Of a DNA stretch of 64,000 nucleotides, positions 8,475 through 17,298 are shown piece after piece. Where the stretch lies: NCBI GenBank assembly GCA_024349765.1, contig AP026073.1:6758001-6822000 (forward strand), read 5' to 3'. The position numbers and the translations under genes are program-made. The DNA is from Streptomyces nigrescens. Lineage in GTDB: Bacteria > Actinomycetota > Actinomycetes > Streptomycetales > Streptomycetaceae. The notes beneath the pieces were generated by a model. That model saw only the letters and a list, made by a program, of their open reading frames with translations, was not told the DNA's origin and did no database searches. The first letter of the stretch is position 1. Every line of letters begins with the position of its first letter.

Positions 8475-8522
8475 CCTAGGGGTGGGTGGCGGGGGTCGGT
8501 GGCACCCCTAGGGCCGTACGAC
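8475..8522. repeat. 10-bp inverted repeat upstream of the HAD gene
   Basis: CCTAGGGGTG at 8475-8484 and its exact complement CACCCCTAGG at 8513-8522, separated by 28 nt. It may be a terminator for cdd transcripts or an operator for the HAD gene. Its AGGGGT core resembles the half-sites of the candidate XRE operator at 6497-6526. Confidence 0.5.
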
Positions 8523-8581
8523 AAGGGCTGCCGCCCCTCAGCGCGTCGGATGCCTCAGCGCGTCAGCCCCCGCCCAGCCCC

Positions 8582-8977
8582 TCACCCCGCCAAATGCCCC
8601 GCCCCGAACGCGTCCGGCAGCAGCTCCGACAGCGGGCGGATGCCGGCCGGGGTGTCCACCAGCAGTTCCGGGCCGCCGTGTTCCCACAGCAGTTGGCGGC
8701 AGCGGCCGCACGGGACGAGGAGCTCGCCCGCGCCGTCCACACACGTAAAGGCGGTCAGGCGGCCGCCGCCGCCGGCGAACAGGGCGGAGATCAGGCCGCA
8801 TTCGGCGCACAGGCCGAGACCGTAGGAGGCGTTCTCGACATTGCAGCCGGTGACCGTGCGGCCGTCGTCCACGAGAGCGGCGGCCCCGACGGGGTAGCCG
8901 GAGTACGGGGCGTAGGCCCGGGACATCGCGTCCCGGGCCTGCGCCCGCAGCGACTCCCAGTCGGGAGTGGTGCTCAC
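8582..8977 (-). CDS. cdd: Cytidine deaminase
   Basis: Zinc-dependent hydrolytic deamination of cytidine/deoxycytidine to uridine/deoxyuridine. The 131 residues fit the homotetrameric class. Substrate-binding 'GCNVENASYGLGLCAE' is followed by the zinc ligand and catalytic Glu in 'CAE', and the other two Cys ligands lie in 'PCGRC'. The GTG at 8977 overlaps the upstream permease stop by 4 bp, so it is translationally coupled to the ABC transporter operon and processes imported nucleosides. Confidence 0.95.
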   Translation of the reverse strand: MSTTPDWESLRAQARDAMSRAYAPYSGYPVGAAALVDDGRTVTGCNVENASYGLGLCAECGLISALFAGGGGRLTAFTCVDGAGELLVPCGRCRQLLWEHGGPELLVDTPAGIRPLSELLPDAFGAGHLAG

Positions 8978-10263
8978 TTGCCTTGGCCTCTCCGGTAGAT
9001 CTTGCCGATGGCCTTCGGTGGCCGCAGTCGTTGCGAAGCCAGCGAGAGCACCAGCAGCGTGGCGATGTACGGGGCGACACCGACGATCTCCAGCGGGACC
9101 GTGTCGGTGGTGGCGTACCAGACGGCGAGCAGCACGGCGACGACCAGGCTGATCACGGCCTGGGGGCGCTGCCCGGCGCGCAGCTTCCACACCGCCAGGC
9201 CGACCAGCAGCACGGCGAGCAGGAGCAGCAGCGCGTGGACGGTGGGTCCGCCGCCGCGCAGCTGGAGCGCGTCCATGAAGCCGAACAGGCCGGCGCCCAT
9301 GGCGACGCCGCCCGGCCGCCAGTTGCCGAAGATCATGGTGGCGAGGCCGATGTAGCCGCGGCCGCCGGTCTGGCCGTCCTGGTAGATGTGCACGTAGATC
9401 GCGAGGAACGCGCCGCCGAGGCCGGCCAGCGCGCCGGAGACGACCACCGCCGCGTACTTGTAGCGGTAGACGTTGACGCCCAGCGACTCGGCCGCGATCG
9501 GGCCCTCGCCGCAGGAGCGCAGCCGCAGGCCGAAGGCGGAACGCCACAGGACGAAGAAGCTGAGCACGAAGACGACGACGGTCAGCAGGGTCAGCCAGGA
9601 GACGTTGGTGACCAGGGAGCCGAGGATGCCGGCCACATCGGAGACCAGGAACCAGTGGTGCTGCTCGATGGAGGAGAGCCAGTCGGACAGACCGGGGACG
9701 GTGAACGTCGGCATGTCGGGCATCGGTGGCGACTGCTTGTCGTTGCCGCCGGCGGCCGCCGCCGCGCTGCCGTCCGCGCCGAACCACAGCTTGGCGAGGA
9801 ACTGGGTCAGGCCGAGCGCCATGATGTTGATGGCGACGCCGGAGATGATGTGGTCGACGCCGAAGGTGACGGTGACGACGGCGTGCAGCAGTCCGCCGAG
9901 CGCGCCGCCGACGACACCGGCCGCCGCCGCGGCCCAGGGGCCGTGCTGCCAGCCGACCGCGCCCGCGGAGAAGGCGCCCAGCATCATCATGCCTTCGAGG
10001 CCGATGTTGATGACGCCGGAGCGCTCGGACCACAGACCGCCGAGGCCGGCCAGGCCGATCGGCACGGCGGCGTTGAGCGCGGCGGTGTACTGACCGGATT
10101 CGGTCAGGTTGTTGGCGCCGGTGATCACCCGCAGCAGGGACAACAGGATCAGGCTGCCCGAGATGATCAGCAGGACCTTCGGGTAGCTGAGCTTGGCCCG
10201 GGAGGCCTTGGGCTTGTGGTGGTGGGGGCTCTGGTCGACCGGAGCCGTGAGGTTCGTGCTCAC
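8974..10263 (-). CDS. ABC transporter permease, nucleoside type (second permease)
   Basis: Inner-membrane permease of the BPD_transp_2 class (LivH/RbsC-like, YufQ/NupQ type) with 429 residues and about ten membrane segments. The family signature 'RSGVINIGLEGMMMLGAFSA' is present, followed by Gly/Ala-rich membrane helices. It is preceded by a ~25-residue polar tail with a His-rich patch. It overlaps the partner permease (10260-10263) and cdd (8974-8977) by 4 bp each, so the three are one transcriptional and translational unit. Nucleoside substrate is inferred from cdd in the operon and from the BMP-type binding protein upstream. Confidence 0.9.
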   Translation of the reverse strand: MSTNLTAPVDQSPHHHKPKASRAKLSYPKVLLIISGSLILLSLLRVITGANNLTESGQYTAALNAAVPIGLAGLGGLWSERSGVINIGLEGMMMLGAFSAGAVGWQHGPWAAAAAGVVGGALGGLLHAVVTVTFGVDHIISGVAINIMALGLTQFLAKLWFGADGSAAAAAGGNDKQSPPMPDMPTFTVPGLSDWLSSIEQHHWFLVSDVAGILGSLVTNVSWLTLLTVVVFVLSFFVLWRSAFGLRLRSCGEGPIAAESLGVNVYRYKYAAVVVSGALAGLGGAFLAIYVHIYQDGQTGGRGYIGLATMIFGNWRPGGVAMGAGLFGFMDALQLRGGGPTVHALLLLLAVLLVGLAVWKLRAGQRPQAVISLVVAVLLAVWYATTDTVPLEIVGVAPYIATLLVLSLASQRLRPPKAIGKIYRRGQGK

Positions 10264-11366
10264 GAGGACACCTCCGCCTTCTCGGTCTTACGGGCCTGGG
10301 CGGCGAGCTCCGCGCCGACCTGCCGCTGCTGGAGTCTGAGGCCGTAGCGCCGGACGAGTTCGTAGGCGACGACGACGCACAGCACGATGACGCCCTGCAT
10401 CACGCCGACGATCTCCTGCTGGTAGTCCTCGAATTCGAGCTGGGTGCCGGTGCGCTCGAGGAAGCCCCACAGCAGCGCGGCGGCGGCCATCCCGAGCGGG
10501 TGGTTGCGGCCCAGCAGCGCGATGGCGATGCCGGTGAAGCCGATGCCGATGGGGAAGTCGGTGCCGTAGTTGTACGACGACCCGAGCAGCGTCGGCATGC
10601 CGATCAGGCCCGCCGCGGCGCCGGACAGCAGCATGGAGGTGACGATCATCCGCTGGACGCTGACGCCGCCCGCCTCGGCCGCGGACTCGGACTGGCCGAC
10701 CGTGCGGAGGTCGAAGCCGAAGCGGGTGCGGTTGAGCACGAACCAGTACACGAAGCCGACGACCACGGCGATCACGAGGAAGCCGTCGAGCGGAGCGGGC
10801 TGGGTGGGGATGGTGAAGAAGTGGCTGGAGGCCGGGAGGTTCGGCGTGTGGAAGAGGTTGCCGTCCTTGACCGCGAGCCGGCCGTCCTGGAGGAAGTAGC
10901 CGATGACCGCGGCCGCGATGGCGTTCAGCATGATCGTGGTGATCACCTCGCTGACGCCGCGGGTGGTCTTCAGCAGACCCGCGATGCCTGCCCAGACCGA
11001 GCCGACCAGCATCGCGACGATGATGATGATCGGGATCTGGAGGAAGCCGGGGAGGGTCAGCGCACCACCGACCACCGCGGCGAAGAACGCCGCGATGCGG
11101 TACTGGCCGTCGACGCCGATGTTGAAGAGGTTCATCCGGAAGCCGATGGCGACGGCCAGCGCGGACAGGTAGTAGGGGACCGCCTTGTTGATGATCCAGA
11201 CCTGGCTGTCGCTCTTGGAACCGAAGTCGGCCATCACCAGGTAGGCGTGGATCGGGTCCTTGCCGGTGGCCAGGATGATCACCGAGGTGATGGCCAGTGC
11301 CGCGACGATCGCCAGGACGGGCGCCGCGATGCCCAGGATCAGCTTGTTCTTGTCGATCTTCTTCAC
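10260..11366 (-). CDS. ABC transporter permease, nucleoside type (first permease)
   Basis: A 368-residue membrane permease of the same class (YufP/NupP type) with about nine to ten hydrophobic helices. 'YYLSALAVAIGFRMNLFNIG' then 'VDGQY' is the conserved loop equivalent to the 'INIGLEG' loop of its partner. It begins inside the last codons of the ATP-binding gene (ATGA-type overlap at 11363-11366) and ends inside the start of the second permease, implying tightly coupled stoichiometry. A short Lys/Arg-rich tail faces the cytoplasm. Confidence 0.9.
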   Translation of the reverse strand: MKKIDKNKLILGIAAPVLAIVAALAITSVIILATGKDPIHAYLVMADFGSKSDSQVWIINKAVPYYLSALAVAIGFRMNLFNIGVDGQYRIAAFFAAVVGGALTLPGFLQIPIIIIVAMLVGSVWAGIAGLLKTTRGVSEVITTIMLNAIAAAVIGYFLQDGRLAVKDGNLFHTPNLPASSHFFTIPTQPAPLDGFLVIAVVVGFVYWFVLNRTRFGFDLRTVGQSESAAEAGGVSVQRMIVTSMLLSGAAAGLIGMPTLLGSSYNYGTDFPIGIGFTGIAIALLGRNHPLGMAAAALLWGFLERTGTQLEFEDYQQEIVGVMQGVIVLCVVVAYELVRRYGLRLQQRQVGAELAAQARKTEKAEVSS

Positions 11367-12991
11367 TCGGACTCCCCCTCCTGGGACGAGCGCGGCTCCT
11401 GCTCCGCGGCGGAGTCGTTGTCGGAATGCGTGAGATGGCCGCTGGCGGCGCCGGTCATGGCCGAACCCAGCTCCTCGGGGGTGATGGTGGCGGGGTCCGC
11501 GTCCGCGACGAGCCGGCCGCGGTACATCACCCGCAGGCCGTCGGACAGGCCGATCAGCTCGTCCAGGTCGGCGGAGATCAGCAGGACGGCGAGACCTTCG
11601 TGGCGGGCGGTACGGATCTGGTCCCAGATCTGTGCCTGGGCGCCGACGTCCACGCCCCGGGTGGGGTGCGCGGCGATCAGCAGTTTGGGGTGGTGGCTCA
11701 TCTCACGGCCGAAGATCAGCTTCTGCTGGTTGCCGCCGGAGAGCGAGGCCGCGGTGACCTCGATGCCGGGGGTGCGGACGTCGTACTCGGCGACGATCCG
11801 CTCGGTGTCCGCGCGGGCGGCCTTCAGGTCGAGCAGCCGGCCCTTGGCATTGGGCTTCTGGGTGACGTGGCCCAGGATGCGGTTCTCCCACAGGGGGGCC
11901 TCCAGCAGCAGGCCGTGCCGGTGGCGGTCCTCGGGGATGTAGCCGATCCCGTCCTCCCGCCGCGTGCGGGTGGGCAGGTGGCTGATGTCGATGCCGTCCA
12001 GCGTGATGGTGCCGCCGTCGGGGTCGCGCATCCCCATGATCGCCTCGACCAGTTCGGCCTGGCCGTTGCCCTCCACCCCCGCGATGCCCAGGACCTCGCC
12101 CTTGTGGATGGTCAGCGATACGTCCTCCAGGACGGTGCGCTCCACCCCTTCCGCGTCGGCGGTGGTCAGCCGCAGCCCTTCGACCTGCAGCATCTTCACG
12201 TCCGTGACGGTGGACTCGCGGGTCTGCGGCGAGGGCAGTTCGCTGCCGACCATCAGCTCGGCGAGCTGCTTGGGCGTGGTCTCGCCGGGGACGACGGAGG
12301 CCACGGTGGTGCCGCGCCGGATGACGGTGATGTCGTCGGCGACCGAGAGCACCTCGCCCAGCTTGTGCGAGATGAAGATGACGGTCAGGCCCTCGGCCTT
12401 GAGTTCGCGCAGGTTGTCGAAGAGCGCGTCGACCTCCTGCGGGACCAGCACCGCGGTCGGCTCGTCGAGGATGAGCGTGCGGGCGCCGCGGTAGAGGACC
12501 TTGAGGATCTCCACGCGTTGGCGGTCGGCGACACCGAGGTCCTCGACGAGGACGTCGGGGCGGACGCCGAGGCCGTAGCGGTCGGAGATCTTGAGGATCT
12601 CGGCGCGGGCCTTGGCGCCGATGCCGTGCAGTTTCTCACCGCCGAGAACGACGTTCTCCAGGACGGTGAGATTGTCGGCGAGCATGAAGTGCTGGTGCAC
12701 CATGCCGATGCCGCGGGCGATGGCGTCGGCCGGGCTGTGGAAGCTGACCTGGTCGCCGTCGATGCGGATGGTGCCCTCGTCCGGCTTCTGCATGCCGTAG
12801 AGGATCTTCATCAGCGTGGACTTGCCCGCGCCGTTCTCGCCGACCAGCGCGTGCACGGTGCCGCGGTGGATGGTGATGTCGATGTCATGGTTGGCGACGA
12901 CTCCCGGGAACCGCTTGGTGATCCCGCGGAGTTCCACCGCTGGTGCCGCGGCGGGGGCGCTGTCTGCCTGGGGGCTGCTGGACGCTTTGAT
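11363..12991 (-). CDS. ABC transporter ATP-binding protein, duplicated (nucleoside type); possible ATC start
   Basis: Energising subunit with two ABC cassettes in one chain (RbsA/YufO-like). The first Walker A is 'GENGAGKST'. The first half also has 'LILDEPTAVL'; the second has the ABC signature 'LSGGNQQKLIFGREM'. Homology starts at 'VELRGITKRFPGVVANHDID' (GTG at 12937), but no ribosome-binding site precedes that codon. Reading 18 codons further upstream reaches ATC at 12991, with GAGGAG ideally placed 8 nt before it. The added 'IKASSSPQADSAPAAAPA' resembles the polar N-terminal tails of such proteins. I therefore give 12991 as the likely start, with 12937 as the conservative alternative. Confidence 0.85.
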   Translation of the reverse strand: MKASSSPQADSAPAAAPAVELRGITKRFPGVVANHDIDITIHRGTVHALVGENGAGKSTLMKILYGMQKPDEGTIRIDGDQVSFHSPADAIARGIGMVHQHFMLADNLTVLENVVLGGEKLHGIGAKARAEILKISDRYGLGVRPDVLVEDLGVADRQRVEILKVLYRGARTLILDEPTAVLVPQEVDALFDNLRELKAEGLTVIFISHKLGEVLSVADDITVIRRGTTVASVVPGETTPKQLAELMVGSELPSPQTRESTVTDVKMLQVEGLRLTTADAEGVERTVLEDVSLTIHKGEVLGIAGVEGNGQAELVEAIMGMRDPDGGTITLDGIDISHLPTRTRREDGIGYIPEDRHRHGLLLEAPLWENRILGHVTQKPNAKGRLLDLKAARADTERIVAEYDVRTPGIEVTAASLSGGNQQKLIFGREMSHHPKLLIAAHPTRGVDVGAQAQIWDQIRTARHEGLAVLLISADLDELIGLSDGLRVMYRGRLVADADPATITPEELGSAMTGAASGHLTHSDNDSAAEQEPRSSQEGESE

Positions 12992-13124
12992 GGCGCACTC
13001 TCCTCGGGGGACAGGGAGTGGTACGAAGGAGCGGGGAGGTGAAGATATCGCGCCAACTCCGCGCTACGCGCGTAGTGTTGACGCCGAAAAAAGCCGAAAA
13101 CCTGCCGGGTCGATCCGGCGAAGG

Positions 13125-13159
13125 GCCCGGCGCGGCGGCGGGTGGCCGTCGCGCCGGGC
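13125..13159. terminator. Hairpin between the BMP lipoprotein and ABC ATPase genes
   Basis: A 10-bp perfect inverted repeat GCCCGGCGCG / CGCGCCGGGC with a 15-nt loop, about 10-45 bp after the lipoprotein stop codon. Such hairpins often let the binding protein be made in excess over the membrane components, by partial termination or by 3'-end protection. Confidence 0.6.
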
Positions 13160-13169
13160 TGGGGAGACC

Positions 13170-14207
13170 CTACTGCTTGGCGGGGGTTTCGCTGACCTTC
13201 ACCTGGCCCGACGCGATCTTCTTCTTGGCCGCGTCGATCTTGGCCTGGATGTCCTTGATGAAGCCACCCGACGTGGACAGCCGCACGCCGTCGTCCTTGA
13301 GCGTGTAGCTCTTGTTGCCGGTCAGCGGCTTCTTGTCGTGCACGCTCTTGACCAGGTCGTACACCGCCACGTCGACGTTCTTCATGACCGACGTGAGGAT
13401 CGAGTTCTTGTACTGGGCCAGACCCGGCTGGAGGTACTGGTCGGAGTCGACGCCGATCGCCCAGGTGCCCTTCTTGCCGGCCACCGTCTCGATCGAGCCG
13501 TTGCCGGACTGACCGGCCGCGGTGTAGATCACGTCGATACCGGCGTCGAGCATGCCCTTGGCCTTGCCCTTCGCGGCGGCCGGGTCGTTGAAGCCCTTGT
13601 CGTCGTTGGCGTAGAGGTACTCGGAGGTGACCTTCGTCTTGGGGTCGGTGTCCTTGACGCCCTGCTCGAAGCCGGCCTGGAACTTCTGGATCAGCGCGTT
13701 GTTCACACCGCCGATGAAGCCGACCTTGTGGGTCTTGCTCTTCAGCGTGGCGGCGACACCGGCGAGGTAGGAAGCCTCGTTCTCGGCGAAGACCATGCCG
13801 TAGACGTTCTTGGCCTGGGAGGCGGAGTCGACGACGCCGAAGGTGGTCTTCGGGAACTGCTTGGCGACCTTGTTGACGGACTTGCCGTAGTTGAAGCCGA
13901 CGCCGATGACGGGGTTGTACCCCGCCTCGGCCAGCGAGGACAGCCGCTGCTCGCGGTCCGCCTCGGTCTCGCCGTTCTTGGCGGTCATCATCTTGGACTT
14001 CACTCCGAAGTCCTTCTCGGCCTTGTCCACGCCACGAGCCGCCGCCTCGTTGAACGAGTGGTCGTCCCGGCCGCCGACGTCGAAGGCGAGCCCGACGCCC
14101 TTGTCCTTGCCGCCGGACTCGGTGGACGACTCGCCACAGGCGCTCAGGGAGAGTGTGAGGGCCGCGGTGGCAATGCCCGCGGCAACGATCTTGGATACCC
14201 GGTGCAC
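13170..14207 (-). CDS. BMP family nucleoside-binding lipoprotein
   Basis: Extracytoplasmic substrate-binding protein (Bmp/PnrA family) for the adjacent ABC transporter, 345 residues. The signal peptide ends in the lipobox 'LSLSACGESS', giving a lipid-anchored Cys near residue 24. The mature part starts at 'KGVGLAFDVGGRDDHSFNEA', and 'FDVGGRDDHSFNEAA' matches the conserved nucleoside-binding loop of the family. The GTG at 14207 has AAGGGG upstream; the 28 residues before it are not signal-like. The 5' leader contains a 6-bp stem hairpin (14227-14244). Confidence 0.92.
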   Translation of the reverse strand: MHRVSKIVAAGIATAALTLSLSACGESSTESGGKDKGVGLAFDVGGRDDHSFNEAAARGVDKAEKDFGVKSKMMTAKNGETEADREQRLSSLAEAGYNPVIGVGFNYGKSVNKVAKQFPKTTFGVVDSASQAKNVYGMVFAENEASYLAGVAATLKSKTHKVGFIGGVNNALIQKFQAGFEQGVKDTDPKTKVTSEYLYANDDKGFNDPAAAKGKAKGMLDAGIDVIYTAAGQSGNGSIETVAGKKGTWAIGVDSDQYLQPGLAQYKNSILTSVMKNVDVAVYDLVKSVHDKKPLTGNKSYTLKDDGVRLSTSGGFIKDIQAKIDAAKKKIASGQVKVSETPAKQ

Positions 14208-14528
14208 GAGGGCCCCTTCGACTCGTAGCGCCTCCTTCGGCGCTGGCTTGTCGGAGATTAACGCGCGTAGACCTGGCGGAAAACCCTCCACTGTGTGGAC
14301 GTTATCGATTTGTCTCTCAGGGCCTTGATCGCGATGCGGCGGGCGCCCCGGCCTCCGTTGCGACGTTCAAGATCGCACCGAGGCGGCCGGGCGGCCGGGG
14401 AGACGGCCCCCGGCGGCTCCGGCGGTGATCCGGCAGCCGGGTGCGTGGCCGGAAATCGCGGCGCCCTGGAAGCTCGCGGACGCTCGCGCAGGGGGCGAGC
14501 TGCCCGCGAGCTCCGGCTCCGCGTTCCC
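14208..14528. other. Intergenic region: promoter side of the nucleoside transporter operon
   Basis: 321 bp between the amidohydrolase stop and the BMP lipoprotein start. Toward the lipoprotein it holds an inverted repeat AGCGCC/GGCGCT (14227-14232 / 14239-14244) and a locally A+T-richer stretch (about 14255-14330), the probable promoter. The other half is very G/C-rich with no convincing gene. Confidence 0.5.
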
Positions 14529-15779
14529 CTATGGGAGAAGTTCTGCGGAGAGCAGCGCCGCCGCGGTGAAGAGTTCAACCCCGGCCTTGATCGCCTGCTC
14601 GTCGACGTCGAAGTCGCCGCGGTGCAGGTCGTACCGGCCGAGGTCGCCGGGGCGGCGGACGCCGAGGCGAGCCATGGCGCCGGGGACCTCCTCCAGGTAC
14701 CAGGAGAAGTCCTCGCCGCCCAGGGACTGCTCGGTGTCCTCCACGCTGTGGGTGCCGCGCCGGGCGGTCATCGCGTCCTTGAGCAGCGTCACACTGCCGG
14801 CCTCGTTGACCACCGGCGGCACCCCGCGCACGTAGTTGATCTGCGACTTGGCGCCGTGCAGCGTCGCGACCTCGTCGATGGCGGCGTGCACCATGTCCGG
14901 GGCCTTGCGCCAGGCGTCGAGATCAAGACACCGGACCGTGCCGGACAGCTCGGCGCGCTGCGGGATCACGTTGCAGATGTGCCCGGACGACAGCCGGCCC
15001 CAGGTGACGGCGAGCCCGGCCCGGGCGTCGACCCGGCGGGCGATCAGCGCCGGCACGTCAAGGGCGACCCGGGCGGCGGCGGTGACCATGTCGGTGGTCA
15101 GGTGCGGGCGGGCGGTGTGCCCGCCGGGGCCGTCCAGCTCGACCTCCAGCCGGTCGCAGGCCGAGGTGATCGCGCCGGTCCGCAGCCCGATCTTGCCGGC
15201 GTCCACGCGCGGGTCGCAGTGCACGGCGAGGATCCGGCCGACGCCGTCCAGCACCCCGGACTCGATGGCGTCCGCGGCGCCGCCCGGCAGCACCTCCTCG
15301 GCGGGCTGGAAGATCAGCCGCACCGGGCGGGGCAGCGCGCCGTTGCGGGCCAGCGCGGCCAGCACCAGCCCGGCGCCGAGCACGACGGTGGTGTGCACGT
15401 CGTGGCCGCAGGCGTGCGCCCGGCCGGGGACCGCGGAGGCGTAGTCCACGGTCTTGGTGTCCGGGATGGGGAGGGCGTCGATGTCCGCGCGGAGGGCGAG
15501 CAGCGGGGCGGTTCCGTCGCCGTACGCGGTGTCCGTGCCGATGTCGCACATCAGGCCGGTGCCGGTGGCGAGCACCCGGGGGCGCAGTCCGGCCTGCTCC
15601 AGCCGCTCCTTGATCGCCGCGGTGGTACGGAACTCCTGGTTTCCGAGCTCGGGGTGGCGGTGCAAGTCGCGGCGGAAGTCGATGAGTTCGGCACCGAGCG
15701 CCTCGGGCAGCGTGCCGGGGAGCGGGGCCCCGGCGGCGGTGTCGGCGGGGGCGTCGGCGTCGTCGGAATCGCGGGACAT
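14529..15779 (-). CDS. M20 family metallopeptidase / amidohydrolase
   Basis: Zinc/cobalt-dependent aminoacylase of the M20D (HipO/AmhX/IAA-amino acid hydrolase) type, removing acyl groups from N-acyl amino acids or related amides; the exact substrate is unknown. Metal-binding motifs are 'HACGHDVHTTVVLGAG' in the N-terminal half and 'GGEDFSWYLEEVPGAMARLG' near the C-terminus. A dimerisation lid domain is expected between. Its 416 residues match the family. The ATG at 15779 is preferred because AGGTGA lies about 9 nt upstream; a GTG at 15791 is an alternative. It is not obviously part of either neighbouring pathway. Confidence 0.88.
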   Translation of the reverse strand: MSRDSDDADAPADTAAGAPLPGTLPEALGAELIDFRRDLHRHPELGNQEFRTTAAIKERLEQAGLRPRVLATGTGLMCDIGTDTAYGDGTAPLLALRADIDALPIPDTKTVDYASAVPGRAHACGHDVHTTVVLGAGLVLAALARNGALPRPVRLIFQPAEEVLPGGAADAIESGVLDGVGRILAVHCDPRVDAGKIGLRTGAITSACDRLEVELDGPGGHTARPHLTTDMVTAAARVALDVPALIARRVDARAGLAVTWGRLSSGHICNVIPQRAELSGTVRCLDLDAWRKAPDMVHAAIDEVATLHGAKSQINYVRGVPPVVNEAGSVTLLKDAMTARRGTHSVEDTEQSLGGEDFSWYLEEVPGAMARLGVRRPGDLGRYDLHRGDFDVDEQAIKAGVELFTAAALLSAELLP

Positions 15780-15952
15780 CAGTTGGTTCACCTGTTGAAG
15801 ATTAGGGCCACCGATGGGGCAACTGTCCCTCGATCAACAAAAGTTCAGCCCCTTAGGGGAAGAAAATCTAGGCCGCTCGGCGCATGGACGGTTTATGGGA
15901 GGGGTATGAAGTACGGCTTCCCGCCACGGCCCTCGCCATGCCCGCGCTCCGC

Positions 15953-17269
15953 TCAACCGGTGGCCATCCGCTGCCCGAACGGAAGTCGCTGCACGTCGCG
16001 GGCGGTCCCGGTGACCCCGTCGAGGAAACCCTGTGCGCGCGGTGAAGCGTTGGCCGTCAGCCACTCCGGGTCGATGTCGCAGACCGCGACCCGGACCTCC
16101 GTACCGGCCAGGGCGAGCGGCAGGGTGTGCACGACCGTCGACGGGAAGCTGACGATCAGCCGGCCGACCGGGCCGCGGCGGGCGATCAGTTCGAGCGGCA
16201 GGTCGGGGCGGACGATCTCCAGTCCGGTCGCGCCGGCGAGGCGGTGCAGCTTGTCGGTGCCCTCGCGGCGGTGGGCGAAGTAGCGGGTGGCGCCGTGCGT
16301 ACGGGCCAGGGTGCCGACCGCCGCCAGATAGCGGTCGGCGTCGACGACCCCGGTCTCCACGAGCGAGGTGCCGACGATGTCGGCGGCGCCCATCACGCGG
16401 GGCGGGCCGAACCGCGCCCGGGTCCAGGCGAAGTCGTTCCTGGCGAGGCGCACACCGGGCGGTGCCTCGACGGGCATCGAGCTGAACACCCCGACGGTGC
16501 GCCGGCCGCCCTCGGGCCGCGGGGTGAGCCGGCGGCGCGCGGTGGCCGAGAACGGGGCGAAGACCAGGTCCCGGGCGCCGCGTCCGCCGCCGCTGCGGTG
16601 CCAGCGCACCAGCCGTTCGCCGCGGGCGAGTTGGGAGATGAACTCCATGGTGGCGGTGCCGTCGTCGACCACGACCAGGTCGGGGGCGCCGGTGAGGGCG
16701 AGCAGCAGCTGGACGTAGCGGGAGAACGGGTCGCCGATGACGATCCGGCGGGCCCGGCGCAGCAGCGGGGTGAGGCCGCCGATGGTGCGCAGCGGCGCGG
16801 TGGGGCCGCCGCGGGCCTCCTCCCAGCGCACGGTGTGCCCTTCGTCGCGGGCGAGTTCGGCCATCCGGCGCAGCTGGCCGCGGGTCATCGGGTCGTGCGG
16901 GGAGAGCACGACGATGGTGACCTCGGTGGCCGGCCGCTCGGGACCCCCGCCGTCCGGTGCGGTGCCTTCCGGCGCGTCGGCGTCCGGCGCGGCGGTCTCC
17001 GGTCCGGCGGTCTCCGGTCCGGCGGTCTCCAGGGATGCCGCGTGTGCCCATTCCAGGACGTTGAGCAGCTGCACCGGGCTCTCGACGAAGGCGAGGGTGC
17101 CGGTGCCGGGGGCGGCGGCGCGGGCGGTGGCACCGGGTGCGGTGCGGGTGCGGTGGCGCTGCCGCGGCACCCCCAGGAGACGACGGGCGGGAGTACCCGC
17201 CGTCTCCTGGGGCGGGACCGCGGCGCCGGGCGTGGAGGGCGCGGCGCGGGTCCCTTCAGGTGAGCTCAC
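15953..17269 (-). CDS. Polysialyltransferase-family (PF07388-like) glycosyltransferase
   Basis: Putative CMP-nonulosonate-dependent glycosyltransferase, last gene of the minus-strand glycopolymer operon. After a Pro/Ala-rich N-terminus the fold begins at 'LAFVESPVQLLNVLEWAHAA' (about residue 58), interrupted by a low-complexity Glu/Thr/Ala/Gly/Pro insert (about 80-112). Motifs of bacterial sialyltransferases are visible: 'VVVDDGTATME' (D/E-D/E-G) and 'SFPSTVVHTLPLAL' (S-S/T region). Where the His-Pro motif is expected there is 'YFAHRREGTDKL', i.e. His-Arg. The GTG start has GGGAG upstream and lies 29 bp after neuB. Polymerising activity is inferred from family and context. Confidence 0.75.
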   Translation of the reverse strand: MSSPEGTRAAPSTPGAAVPPQETAGTPARRLLGVPRQRHRTRTAPGATARAAAPGTGTLAFVESPVQLLNVLEWAHAASLETAGPETAGPETAAPDADAPEGTAPDGGGPERPATEVTIVVLSPHDPMTRGQLRRMAELARDEGHTVRWEEARGGPTAPLRTIGGLTPLLRRARRIVIGDPFSRYVQLLLALTGAPDLVVVDDGTATMEFISQLARGERLVRWHRSGGGRGARDLVFAPFSATARRRLTPRPEGGRRTVGVFSSMPVEAPPGVRLARNDFAWTRARFGPPRVMGAADIVGTSLVETGVVDADRYLAAVGTLARTHGATRYFAHRREGTDKLHRLAGATGLEIVRPDLPLELIARRGPVGRLIVSFPSTVVHTLPLALAGTEVRVAVCDIDPEWLTANASPRAQGFLDGVTGTARDVQRLPFGQRMATG

Positions 17270-17298
17270 CTTGTCTCCCGTCGGCTGGTGGGCCGGTG

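Noticed and set aside
2640-8570. Integrative element or prophage
   Set aside because: Despite island-like features there is no integrase, excisionase, Rep protein, tRNA or flanking direct repeat visible, so I report only an accessory insertion of unknown mechanism.
13018-13308. Small plus-strand ORF between the ABC ATPase and the BMP lipoprotein
   Set aside because: Runs antisense into the lipoprotein gene and through a hairpin; no start signals.
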